This document shows positions 8,400 through 16,132 of a stretch of 26,044 nucleotides of DNA, one piece after another (position 1 is the first letter of the stretch; every line of letters begins with the position of its first letter). Origin of the DNA: GSA-30 sp036384435 (GTDB taxonomy: Bacteria > Pseudomonadota > Gammaproteobacteria > Xanthomonadales > Rhodanobacteraceae); NCBI RefSeq assembly GCF_036384435.1, contig NZ_DASVMI010000204.1:1-26044 (forward strand). The letters are read 5' to 3'. The notes under the pieces were generated by a model. That model did no database searches. It was given only the letters and a program-made list of their open reading frames with translations, and was not told where the DNA came from. Both the position numbers and the translations under genes were made by a program.

Positions 8400-10169
8400 T
8401 CAGATCTGGTGCTCATCTGGCCGCTCATTCTTATCCAAGGTGTCGCGCAAAGCGGCTTGCAGACGAGCATGGACTTGCACCAGCACCCGCCATAACAACC
8501 AGGTCAAGCCCAGGCCAATGAGCACCAGGACCAGGGCAACTTCACGTGGCGGCAGGATGGTCGAAGCGAGCGCGGCCACGACCAGCGCCAACACCGCCAT
8601 GGCCGCCAGCGGCACCATCCTGGCCAACACGGCGCGGATTTTTACGTTGTGTTGCCCACCAACCCGTTCAGGGATGCTCAGTTCCGCCAACAACATGCCC
8701 AGGGCGTTGGCCTTGCGGTAGGCCGCCACGATCATTGGCAGCGACAACAGCGCTGCGATCGACCAAGCTACGCTGCGTGAGATCAGGACGTTGCCCTGGA
8801 AGATATCCCAGTGGAAGTACCCCTTGCGATAGAGATAGGCCATCATCAGAAATACAGCCACCACCAGCATCATGTTGATGACGACATGCCACACAAGCCG
8901 GCGAACCATCTTCATGATGACTGCACCCTGCCCTGAAAAACTGATGTTCCCCATCCAGTCGGTATAGGCACTCAAGGTACCGGCCAGGCCCGAAGGCAAC
9001 CGACGAGCCAGAACATCGGAGACACGATCGGACGATCGCACCAGGTACGGGGTTAGAAAGGTCGTCAACGCAGATACGGCGACCGCGATGGGATACAGGA
9101 AACCACTGGTGACTTTCAGGCTCAGGCCAAGGGAGGCTATCACGAAGGAGAATTCACCGATCTGGGCCAATCCCATGCCCACACGCAGCGACGTGCGTCC
9201 ATCCTTGCCTGCCACGAAAACGCCGAAGCTGCATGTCAGCACTTTGCCGATGACGACCGCCACAGTAACGATGGTGATCGGCCACGCGTACTGTGCCAGG
9301 ACCTTAGGATCGATCAGCATGCCGATAGCAACAAAGAAGATGGCGCTGAACATGTCGCGCACGGGCGCGATGATCCGTTCGATGCGTTGCACGCTGGCCG
9401 ATTCGCCAACGATGGCGCCAATCATGAAGGCGCCCAGCGCGACGCTGTAACCCATCTGCGTGACCAGCAGGCAAAAACCAAAGCACAAGCCCAGCACGGC
9501 GATGAGCAACACGTCGTCACGACTGACGCGCGCGATGTAGTCGACCACCCTGGGCACGAGTAATAAACCCACGATCAGCGATACCGCCATGAACAGCGTC
9601 AGGCGACCGATCGCGGCCATCGCCTCACCCGCTGCAAGGTCGCCGGTACTGGCGATACCCGTGAGCAAGGCCATCAGCACGATAGCCAGCACATCCTCGA
9701 TGATCAGGATGGCGAAGATGACCTGGGCGAACTTCTCTCGCTTGAGATTCAGGTCGCCCAGGGCCTTAAGAATGATGGTCGTCGAGGAAATCGACATCAT
9801 CGCGCCCAGGAACAGAGAATCGATCGAGCTCCAGTCAAAGAACCGTCCGATTTCATAGCCCAGCCAGAGCATCAGTACGATTTCGCACACCGCCGCCACC
9901 AGCGCAGCACCACCGACTTCCTTTAGCTTCTTCAGGCTAAATTCCAGACCCAGCGCGAACAGCAACAAGATCATGCCCAGTTCGGACAACGTGCGAATGG
10001 TGTCTTCGTCATGCACGAAGATCAGCGAGTTGGTATAGGGGCCGACCACCACACCCGCAATGATGTAGCCAAGCACCACAGGCTGGCGCAGACGCTGGAA
10101 CAAAACGGTCGTGAGGCCGGCCACCAGCATGACCGTAGCGAGATCCTGGATGAACTGAATTTCGTGCAT
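8400..10169 (-). CDS. CPA2-family cation:proton antiporter (KefB/Ybal-like membrane domain)
   Basis: A 589-residue inner-membrane protein. Residues about 5-390 are the Na+/H+ exchanger domain of the CPA2 superfamily, about twelve membrane segments with the family motifs GYIIAGVVVGPY, LGLEFS, SISSTTII, ILIIEDVLAI and GLAQIGEFSFV. It probably exchanges K+ or Na+ for protons. Unlike KefB/KefC it has no C-terminal TrkA-N/RCK nucleotide-binding domain. Instead, residues about 420-570 add roughly four more hydrophobic segments before a short charged tail. The start at 10169 is preceded by GGGAAG at good spacing. It is transcribed away from the tRNA cluster and ends 177 nt before the FKBP gene. Ion specificity cannot be read from the sequence. 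Confidence 0.9.
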   Translation of the reverse strand: MHEIQFIQDLATVMLVAGLTTVLFQRLRQPVVLGYIIAGVVVGPYTNSLIFVHDEDTIRTLSELGMILLLFALGLEFSLKKLKEVGGAALVAAVCEIVLMLWLGYEIGRFFDWSSIDSLFLGAMMSISSTTIILKALGDLNLKREKFAQVIFAILIIEDVLAIVLMALLTGIASTGDLAAGEAMAAIGRLTLFMAVSLIVGLLLVPRVVDYIARVSRDDVLLIAVLGLCFGFCLLVTQMGYSVALGAFMIGAIVGESASVQRIERIIAPVRDMFSAIFFVAIGMLIDPKVLAQYAWPITIVTVAVVIGKVLTCSFGVFVAGKDGRTSLRVGMGLAQIGEFSFVIASLGLSLKVTSGFLYPIAVAVSALTTFLTPYLVRSSDRVSDVLARRLPSGLAGTLSAYTDWMGNISFSGQGAVIMKMVRRLVWHVVINMMLVVAVFLMMAYLYRKGYFHWDIFQGNVLISRSVAWSIAALLSLPMIVAAYRKANALGMLLAELSIPERVGGQHNVKIRAVLARMVPLAAMAVLALVVAALASTILPPREVALVLVLIGLGLTWLLWRVLVQVHARLQAALRDTLDKNERPDEHQI

Positions 10170-10303
10170 GTTGCTTCCCGTCTAGCGACGACTCAAAGAC
10201 TAGCAGCCGCATCCTGATGGTCGACCATGCCATGTGGTCTCCATGTCGCGCGATGGGGTCACCCGTCAAATAGTGAGCAGCGACGCGGACTTCCGTCTAC
10301 AAC

Positions 10304-10364
10304 GAAAAAAATCAAAAAAATTTTGTTACGAATGCTTGACGAAACTAGGATCCCCTTCTATTCT
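10304..10364 (+). promoter_or_regulatory. Strong sigma-70 promoter with A/T-rich UP-like element for the tRNA cluster
   Basis: The -35 TTGACG (10336-10341) and -10 TATTCT (10359-10364) are 17 bp apart. Immediately upstream, 10304-10332 is a run of A and T tracts placed where the alpha subunit of RNA polymerase binds (UP element). The stretch after the -10 box is TTCGGGC, a G/C-rich discriminator typical of stringently controlled stable-RNA promoters. Transcription would start near 10371, about 12 nt before tRNA-Ala. Confidence 0.8.
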
Positions 10365-10383
10365 TTCGGGCTTCCAGAGGCTT

Positions 10384-10459
10384 GGGGCCATAGCTCAGCT
10401 GGGAGAGCGCCTGCATGGCATGCAGGAGGTCGGCGGTTCGATCCCGCCTGGCTCCACCA
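10384..10459 (+). tRNA. tRNA-Ala (anticodon GGC)
   Basis: 76 nt including an encoded CCA. The acceptor GGGGCCA pairs with TGGCTCC (one G-U). The anticodon stem CCTGC/GCAGG encloses loop ATGGCAT with anticodon GGC, reading GCC. The T-arm contains GGTTCGATCC. Confidence 0.97.
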
Positions 10460-10473
10460 AAACTTGGATACAC

Positions 10474-10549
10474 GTCCCCATCGTCTAGAGGCCTAGGACA
10501 TCACCCTTTCACGGTGGCGACCGGGGTTCGAATCCCCGTGGGGACGCCA
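10474..10549 (+). tRNA. tRNA-Glu (anticodon UUC)
   Basis: 76 nt with encoded CCA. The acceptor GTCCCCA pairs with TGGGGAC. The anticodon loop CTTTCAC gives UUC (GAA/GAG). It lies 14 nt after tRNA-Ala and is surely on the same transcript. Confidence 0.97.
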
Positions 10550-10637
10550 TTCTACCGCCAAGCCGGGCTCCGGTAAGGCACCAGGATGGACATGGATGTA
10601 GTGTCAAAGTGTTGCGCTGGAAGATGTTCAAAAACGC

Positions 10638-10714
10638 GGAGCGGTAGTTCAGTCGGTTAGAATGCTGGCCTGTCACGCCGGAGGTCGCGGGTTCGAGTCC
10701 CGTCCGCTCCGCCA
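10638..10714 (+). tRNA. tRNA-Asp (anticodon GUC), copy 1
   Basis: 77 nt with encoded CCA. The acceptor GGAGCGG pairs with CCGCTCC. The anticodon loop CTGTCAC gives GUC. It lies 88 nt after tRNA-Glu with no clear second promoter between, and is followed by a terminator. It appears identical to the minus-strand copy at 23378-23454. Confidence 0.97.
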
Positions 10715-10721
10715 TCTTTTT

Positions 10722-10752
10722 AAAACGCCCACCATCAAGTGGGCGTTTTTTT
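10722..10752 (+). terminator. Intrinsic terminator of the tRNA-Ala/Glu/Asp cluster
   Basis: An 11-bp stem (10722-10732 with 10739-10749, loop 10733-10738) with core CGCCCAC/GTGGGCG is followed by a T-tract (10746-10752), 7 nt after tRNA-Asp. The A-run on the other side may also help terminate the convergent DUF1249 transcript. Confidence 0.93.
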
Positions 10753-10812
10753 GTGCCTCTGCCATAGCATCCACGGATGCAGAGAGCGCTGCTCCCCCAA
10801 GAACAACGCACC

Positions 10813-11304
10813 TCAGCGATCGATGGCCGCCATATCGCCGCCAGCTTGTTCAAGCGTGCCTTTACCATGCCCCTGCTCGGCTAGATATTCCAGCCAGCGG
10901 GTAAGAAAACCGTTCATGCGCAAGCGATGCTGCAAGACGGTGTGCGCTGGAGGAAAAGGACCAAGAACCTGCCACAAATGGCGACCGGGGTGACAATGCA
11001 AAGCTTCGGCAACATGCGCGTCGGTGTACATGCGCAGTTGCGCGGAAGGCGAACGCTGCCCCGTATGTTGATCGATGAAACCGTAGGTCAATTCCAGCTC
11101 AAGCGTGTAAGGATGTTTTTCCTGCACTTGCAGATGTACGTCCAGCCCATCGTCCACGCGAGAGACGTATTGCCCGGGAGCAAGCTCGTGCGGCGCAAAC
11201 AGCCGCGCAAGGCGGTGATAGTTCTCCGCATAGAGCCCCATCAGGAAGCCGAAGCGGCCGGGCAACAGCGCTTTACGGTTATCCAGAATGGCACTCATGG
11301 GCAA
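10813..11304 (-). CDS. DUF1249 (YqiB-type) protein
   Basis: A 163-residue protein matching DUF1249 by the N-terminal LPGRFGFLMGLYAENYHRL segment and the following beta-rich part (YTLELELTYGF, AQLRMYTDAHVAEAL). The function is unknown and no signal peptide or membrane segment is seen. An AGGAG (minus strand, 11311-11315) sits 6 nt before a TTG at 11304 but 12 nt before the ATG at 11298, so the TTG is the better-supported start although both give nearly the same protein. It follows ppsR by 27 nt and is probably in its operon. Confidence 0.85.
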   Translation of the reverse strand: MPMSAILDNRKALLPGRFGFLMGLYAENYHRLARLFAPHELAPGQYVSRVDDGLDVHLQVQEKHPYTLELELTYGFIDQHTGQRSPSAQLRMYTDAHVAEALHCHPGRHLWQVLGPFPPAHTVLQHRLRMNGFLTRWLEYLAEQGHGKGTLEQAGGDMAAIDR

Positions 11305-11331
11305 GGCATACTCCTGGGCTGGAACAAATGA

Positions 11332-12147
11332 TTAGAACAAGGTCCGCTCGATACCGAATCGGTCAAAAATCTTGCTGGCAATTTCTTCGATGGACACATG
11401 AGTGGTATTGAGGCTGGGAATTCCTTCCCGTCGCATCAGCTTCTCGGCCTGCTCCAGTTCCCATCGGCATTGCTGGATGGTCGCATACCGGCTGTTGGCA
11501 CGCCGCTGCTCGCGGATCTGCGCCAGACGCTGCGGTTCGATGGTAAGCCCGAAAAGCCGGTCCTTGTAAGGTCGTAGCCTTGCCGGCAGTTCCAGCTTGT
11601 CCAGGTCGTCATCGGTCAGAGGATAGTTGGCGGCACTGACCCCGTAATGCAAGGCCATGTAAAGACAAGTCGGCGTCTTGCCCGATCGCGACACTCCGAT
11701 CAGGATCAGATCTGCCTGACCGTAGTCCACGTCGATACCGTCATCGTGCGACAACGCATAGTTGGTCGCATTGATGCGGGCCTCGTATTTCTCGAAATCC
11801 ACCAGGCCGTGCGATCGATTGACCGCGCCTGAGCGCTTGGCACCCAGTTCATCTTCCAGCGGACCGATAAAGGGGGCGAATACATCCAGCATCAAGGCGC
11901 CGCTGCTGGCAACGATCTCGCACAACGAGCGGTCAGCCATGGTGTTGACGACGATGGGCTTTTCACCTGTCTGCGCGTAGCGTGTCTTGATGCGCAACGC
12001 CGCCGCCTCGGCTTTTTGCGCATCGTCGATGAAGGGGAGCCGATGCTTGTCGAACTGAACGCCGTCAAACTGCGCCAAGATACTGTTGCCGATTGTCTCC
12101 GCCGTAATACCAGTAGAGTCGGAGATGAAAAAAACGGTTCGTTGCAT
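11332..12147 (-). CDS. ppsR: PEP synthase regulatory kinase/pyrophosphorylase
   Basis: A 271-residue DUF299-family bifunctional enzyme. In E. coli, PpsR uses ADP to phosphorylate a threonine next to the catalytic histidine of PEP synthase (inactivation), and phosphate to remove it (reactivation). Visible are the family start MQRTVFFISDSTGITAET, the P-loop GVSRSGKT at 151-158, and the C-terminal segment around RREGIPSLNTTHVSIEEI. AGGAAG precedes the ATG at 12147; an 18-codon upstream extension of the frame is not family-like. It is divergent from its likely target ppsA, whose conserved threonine is present, so the switch looks intact. Confidence 0.95.
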   Translation of the reverse strand: MQRTVFFISDSTGITAETIGNSILAQFDGVQFDKHRLPFIDDAQKAEAAALRIKTRYAQTGEKPIVVNTMADRSLCEIVASSGALMLDVFAPFIGPLEDELGAKRSGAVNRSHGLVDFEKYEARINATNYALSHDDGIDVDYGQADLILIGVSRSGKTPTCLYMALHYGVSAANYPLTDDDLDKLELPARLRPYKDRLFGLTIEPQRLAQIREQRRANSRYATIQQCRWELEQAEKLMRREGIPSLNTTHVSIEEIASKIFDRFGIERTLF

Positions 12148-12228
12148 GGAACTTCCTGAATATCGGGGCGGGCTCACGCGGCACATTAGCGCAAGCTGCA
12201 AGCCCTGTCTTTGCTTGACTTTGACCTG

Positions 12229-12306
12229 ACTGGTATTGCTCAGGCCGCTGATGGCGTTGGACTGGTCTTCTTGTGCCCTGCACCATCGACAGCAGACAAT
12301 ACCAGT
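12229..12306. repeat. 10-bp inverted repeat ACTGGTATTG / CAATACCAGT in the ppsR-ppsA intergenic region
   Basis: The half-sites 12229-12238 and 12297-12306 are exact reverse complements, 58 nt apart, inside the 236-nt divergent control region. A third nine-base match, AATACCAGT, lies at 12106-12114 in the start of ppsR. They could be operator half-sites for looping or the base of a leader structure of ppsA. No regulator can be named. Confidence 0.4.
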
Positions 12307-12383
12307 TCTTTGCGGCCCGCATTTTGCCTTGTGCGACGGGTCACACCACGCATCACCCCTTAGAGCTCTTGAAGGAGAGTCCC

Positions 12384-14771
12384 TTGAACGATTTGGTGCT
12401 TTGGCTCGACACGCTGCGCATGACCGACCTGGGCAAGGTCGGCGGCAAGAACGCGTCGCTCGGCGAAATGATCGGCAACCTGGCCAAGCTCGGGGTCTCG
12501 GTGCCGGGCGGTTTCGCCACTACAGCCAGCGCTTTTCAGCAGTACCTGGATAAGAGCGGCGTGGCCAAGCGCATCCAGGAGCGCCTGACAGGGCTGGACG
12601 TCGATGACGTGCAGGCCCTGGTGGCCGCAGGCAAGGAGATTCGCGAGTGGGTCACGGAAACACCCCTGCCCACCGAACTGGACCAGGCCATCCGCGATGG
12701 CTACGCCAAGCTCTGCAAGGAAGCCGGCACCGAGAATATCGCCGTCGCCGTGCGCTCTTCGGCAACCGCTGAGGACTTGCCCGACGCGTCATTTGCCGGC
12801 CAGCAGGAAACATTCCTCAACGTGGTCGGCATCGAGGATGTGCTGCACAAGGTCAAGGAGGTCTTCGCCTCGCTCTACAACGATCGCGCCATTGCCTACC
12901 GCGTACACCAGGGCTTCAAGCACGAAGACGTGTTCCTGTCCGCCGGCGTGCAGTTGATGGTCCGCTCGGATGTGGGGGCATCGGGCGTGCTGTTCACCCT
13001 GGACACCGAATCGGGTTTCCGCGATGTGGTCTTTGTCACCGGCAGCTATGGCCTGGGCGAGATGGTGGTGCAAGGCGCCGTCAACCCGGACGAGTTCTAC
13101 GTGTTCAAGCCCACCCTCAATCAGGGCAAGCCTGCGGTATTGCGCCGCAACCTGGGGGCCAAGCAGATGCGCATGGTCTATTCGGACAAGCCCGGGGAGC
13201 GCGTGAAGACCGAAGACACCCCTGCCTCCTTGCGCAACACGTTCTGCATGACAGATGCCGACGTTGAAGAACTGGCTCGCCAGGCCCTGATCATCGAGAA
13301 GCACTACCAGCGTCCGATGGATATCGAATGGGCCAAGGACGGCAACACCGGCAAGCTCTACATCGTGCAGGCACGCCCGGAAACGGTGAAGTCGCGTGCA
13401 CACGCCACGCAACTAGAGCGTTTCCACCTGCTCGAAAAAGGCAAGGTGCTGGCCGAAGGCCGCGCCATTGGTCAGAAGATCGGTGCGGGCAAGGCGCGTG
13501 TCGTGCGCAGTCTGGACGACATGAATAAGGTACAGCCCGGCGATGTGCTGATTGCCGACATGACCGACCCCGACTGGGAGCCGGTCATGAAGCGTGCCTC
13601 GGCCATCGTCACCAACCGAGGTGGCCGCACCTGCCACGCGGCAATCATCGCTCGCGAACTGGGCGTACCTGCCGTGGTGGGGACCGGCAATGCGCTCAAT
13701 ACCATTCCTGACGGCAAGGAAGTCACCGTGTCGTGCGCGGAGGGCGACACCGGCAGCATCTATGAAGGCACGCTCAAGTTCGACCGCGTGACCGCGGACC
13801 TGGGCGATATGCCCGAGGCACCGCTGAAGATCATGATGAACGTGGCCAACCCCGATCGTGCCTTCGATTTCGGCATGCTGCCGAATGCTGGCATCGGCCT
13901 GGCTCGCCTGGAGATGATCATCGCCAGCCATATTGGCGTGCATCCGAAGGCCTTGCTGGAATACGCCAAGCAGGACGCCGCCACCAAGGCGAAGATTGAT
14001 GAGCGCATTGCCGGCTACGCCGATCCGGTCACTTTCTACGTCGAGCGCCTGGCCGAAGGCATCGCCACCATCGCCGCGTCGGTGTACCCCAAGCCGGTGA
14101 TCGTGCGCCTGTCGGACTTCAAGTCCAACGAGTATGCCAACCTGCTCGGCGGTTCGCGCTACGAGCCGCACGAGGAAAACCCGATGATCGGCTATCGCGG
14201 CGCCAGCCGTTATGTCGATGCCGGTTTTGCCGAGTCATTTGGCCTGGAGTGTAAGGCGGTCAAGAAGGTGCGCGAGGTGATGGGCCTGGACAATGTCTGG
14301 GTGATGATCCCGTTCGTGCGGACGCTGGGCGAAGGCCGCAAGGTAATCGAGGTGCTGGAGAAAAATGGTCTCAAGCAGGGCGCCAGCGCCAACGACGAGG
14401 CCGCATTGAAGATCATCATGATGTGCGAGGTGCCGTCCAACGCCCTGCTCGCCGACGAGTTCCTTGAAATCTTCGACGGGTTCTCCATCGGCTCGAACGA
14501 CCTGACCCAGCTCACCCTGGGCCTGGATCGCGATTCGAGCATCGTGGCGAACCTGTTCGACGAACGCGACCCGGCCGTCAAGAAGCTGCTGGCACTCGCG
14601 ATCAAGACCGCTCGCGAGAAAGGCAAGTACGTCGGCATCTGCGGCCAGGGCCCTTCCGATCACCCGGACCTCGCCGAATGGCTGATGGAACAAGGCATCG
14701 AATCGGTGTCGCTCAACCCTGATACGGTGGTCGATACCTGGCTGCGACTGGCCAAGAAGAAAGCCTCATAA
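12384..14771 (+). CDS. ppsA: Phosphoenolpyruvate synthase
   Basis: A 795-residue enzyme (E. coli 792) that converts pyruvate and ATP to PEP, AMP and phosphate for gluconeogenesis. It has the N-terminal pyruvate-phosphate dikinase ATP-binding domain (GKVGGKNASLGEM, SVPGGFATT, VAVRSSATAEDLPDASFAGQQET). The swivelling phosphohistidine domain has GGRTCHAAII with H418 as catalytic residue and T416 as the expected PpsR target. The C-terminal PEP/pyruvate barrel has GLARLEMIIASHIG and GFSIGSNDLTQLTLG. The start is inferred to be TTG at 12384 because GGAG (12374-12377) sits 6 nt upstream and MNDLVLWLDTLRM matches the family start. The frame extends back to an ATG at 12273, giving 37 extra residues of unrelated character. 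It is divergent from ppsR and followed by a terminator. Confidence 0.96.
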   Translation: MNDLVLWLDTLRMTDLGKVGGKNASLGEMIGNLAKLGVSVPGGFATTASAFQQYLDKSGVAKRIQERLTGLDVDDVQALVAAGKEIREWVTETPLPTELDQAIRDGYAKLCKEAGTENIAVAVRSSATAEDLPDASFAGQQETFLNVVGIEDVLHKVKEVFASLYNDRAIAYRVHQGFKHEDVFLSAGVQLMVRSDVGASGVLFTLDTESGFRDVVFVTGSYGLGEMVVQGAVNPDEFYVFKPTLNQGKPAVLRRNLGAKQMRMVYSDKPGERVKTEDTPASLRNTFCMTDADVEELARQALIIEKHYQRPMDIEWAKDGNTGKLYIVQARPETVKSRAHATQLERFHLLEKGKVLAEGRAIGQKIGAGKARVVRSLDDMNKVQPGDVLIADMTDPDWEPVMKRASAIVTNRGGRTCHAAIIARELGVPAVVGTGNALNTIPDGKEVTVSCAEGDTGSIYEGTLKFDRVTADLGDMPEAPLKIMMNVANPDRAFDFGMLPNAGIGLARLEMIIASHIGVHPKALLEYAKQDAATKAKIDERIAGYADPVTFYVERLAEGIATIAASVYPKPVIVRLSDFKSNEYANLLGGSRYEPHEENPMIGYRGASRYVDAGFAESFGLECKAVKKVREVMGLDNVWVMIPFVRTLGEGRKVIEVLEKNGLKQGASANDEAALKIIMMCEVPSNALLADEFLEIFDGFSIGSNDLTQLTLGLDRDSSIVANLFDERDPAVKKLLALAIKTAREKGKYVGICGQGPSDHPDLAEWLMEQGIESVSLNPDTVVDTWLRLAKKKAS

Positions 14772-14799
14772 GCCAGCGACAGGCTTGACGATCCGATAG

Positions 14800-14825
14800 A
14801 GGGCGGTGGCGACACCGCCCTTTTT
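14800..14825 (+). terminator. Intrinsic terminator of ppsA
   Basis: A 9-bp perfect stem AGGGCGGTG/CACCGCCCT (14800-14808 with 14813-14821), tetraloop GCGA, then five T (14821-14825), 28 nt after the ppsA stop. Confidence 0.93.
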
Positions 14826-14891
14826 CAGGAGAACTTCCCCACTCCTCGACGGTCACACGTGACGGACGTCCATAAACTGAGGGGAAGCAAC

Positions 14892-15608
14892 GTGAGACAG
14901 CTGGCCAACCTGTTGAGTCGCAACAAAGGCTTTATCGCCTTCATGTTCTGCATGTTTGTGTTCCGCAGCGCCGTGGCAGATTGGAACACCGTCCCCACCG
15001 GCTCCATGCAACCGACCATCCGTATCGGCGACCGCATCCTGGTCGACCGCGTGGCCTATGACATCCGCATACCGTTCACTCATGTCTCCTTGCGCAAACT
15101 GGCCGATCCGCAACGGGGTGACATCGTGGTGCTCGATTCCACGGAAGCCGGCGAGCGACTGGTCAAACGTGTCATCGGCACTCCCGGAGACCGGATCGCC
15201 TTGCGCGGCAACCGCCTGATCGTGAACGGCGAGGTGGCCGGCTACACCCCGGTGACTGTCGACGGCATCGGTGACGACACCACCGATCCAGCCCATTACG
15301 CGGTTGAACGTAGCGGCGGCAATCCTCGGGTGATTCGCCTTTCTGACTACCGTCCCAGCGTGGGTGCCAACTTCGGCCCGGTGACAGTGCCAGCAGGCCA
15401 GTACCTGCTCATGGGCGACAACCGCGATAACAGTTACGACTCGCGCTTCCTGGGTTTTGCACCACGCGCGGAAATTCTCGGTCGCGCTCGCTATGTGGCC
15501 TTCTCCTTGGATCCGGCCCACCATGATCTGCCTCGTAACGACCGTTTCGGCGCAGCATTGGATGGTCAGGCCGAATCTCAGGATCACCACCAGGCCGTTC
15601 TTCGCTGA
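14892..15608 (+). CDS. lepB: Signal peptidase I
   Basis: A 238-residue inner-membrane serine/lysine protease that removes signal peptides from exported proteins. It has a single N-terminal membrane segment (about 13-24, GFIAFMFCMFVF), the catalytic serine S38 in VPTGSMQPT, and the catalytic lysine K92 in RLVKRVIGTPGD. The C-terminal box D/E region has GDNRDNSYDSRFLGF. It is shorter than E. coli LepB (324 residues, two membrane segments). I chose GTG 14892 because GAGGGG lies 7 nt upstream; the frame also opens at GTG 14859 without a ribosome site. It is not adjacent to lepA or rnc as in many genomes, so this may be a second, stand-alone signal peptidase. Confidence 0.92.
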   Translation: MRQLANLLSRNKGFIAFMFCMFVFRSAVADWNTVPTGSMQPTIRIGDRILVDRVAYDIRIPFTHVSLRKLADPQRGDIVVLDSTEAGERLVKRVIGTPGDRIALRGNRLIVNGEVAGYTPVTVDGIGDDTTDPAHYAVERSGGNPRVIRLSDYRPSVGANFGPVTVPAGQYLLMGDNRDNSYDSRFLGFAPRAEILGRARYVAFSLDPAHHDLPRNDRFGAALDGQAESQDHHQAVLR

Positions 15609-15613
15609 CCCAG

Positions 15614-15642
15614 TTGCCAGTATCCGCGGGAGCACGTAAAAT
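15614..15642 (+). promoter_or_regulatory. Sigma-70 promoter of tRNA-Ser
   Basis: TTGCCA (15614-15619) and TAAAAT (15637-15642) are separated by 17 bp, followed by a G/C-rich discriminator. The predicted start near 15649 gives a 27-nt leader. The -35 box begins only 5 nt after the lepB stop. Confidence 0.75.
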
Positions 15643-15675
15643 TGCCGGCTCGCGTCGACCAGCGCGTCCGCTTTT

Positions 15676-15765
<90 letters not shown>

Positions 15766-15772
15766 AGAAACC

Positions 15773-15805
15773 AAGGGCTTGCAGCGATGCAAGCCCTTCG
15801 TTTTT
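15773..15805 (+). terminator. Intrinsic terminator of tRNA-Ser
   Basis: An 11-bp perfect stem AAGGGCTTGCA/TGCAAGCCCTT (15773-15783 with 15788-15798), loop GCGA, then five T (15801-15805). It begins 8 nt after the tRNA. Confidence 0.95.
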
Positions 15806-16132
15806 CCGAGCCGCGCAAAGCACATGGAATTCCGGGCCAAGATGGCAAGTGTCCGCCCTGACTCAGTCCGGGCTGGTTTATCGCGTGCACCTGACGAGAT
15901 GGCATCCCTCATCGCCGCCTCCACAGTTCGTCACTGAGGCGGCGCGCCAGGTGTGGACAAAAGCCGACCACTCAATAGCCCGATAACATCGACATGTCGC
16001 CGATGCCACGAGCCGAGGCGAGGCAGCCAACTCCAGAGGCGCGATCACGATCATGAATGCACCTCCATGCCCCGTTTTGCACCCTCTAGCGACATACGTC
16101 ATGCTTGGCGCACTTGCGGATATCAGTACCCC
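15806..16132. other. Intergenic region without a recognisable gene
   Basis: 327 nt between the tRNA-Ser terminator and the PP2C gene. It holds a small stem with a 14-nt loop (GCCGCCTC 15914-15921 with GAGGCGGC 15936-15943) and the 10-bp palindrome CGACATGTCG at 15990-15999. The PP2C frame stays open upstream to 15953, but that stretch reads as random Arg/His/Ser-rich sequence. No promoter here is convincing. Confidence 0.5.

Noticed and set aside
10234..10488. Plus-strand frame with AIAQLGERLHGMQEVGGSIPPGS
   Set aside because: Sense translation of tRNA-Ala, an artefact seen in many genomes.
10509..10868. Minus-strand frame containing AERTGLEPATSGVTGQHSNRLNYRS
   Set aside because: This is the antisense translation of tRNA-Asp, a well-known spurious protein signature; the tRNA fold and terminator explain the sequence.
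12215..12243. TTGACT/TTGACC tandem considered as the ppsA promoter
   Set aside because: No acceptable -10 hexamer lies at 16-18 bp from either box.
13413..14171. 252-codon minus-strand open frame
   Set aside because: Antisense shadow of ppsA with no conserved pattern or ribosome-binding site.
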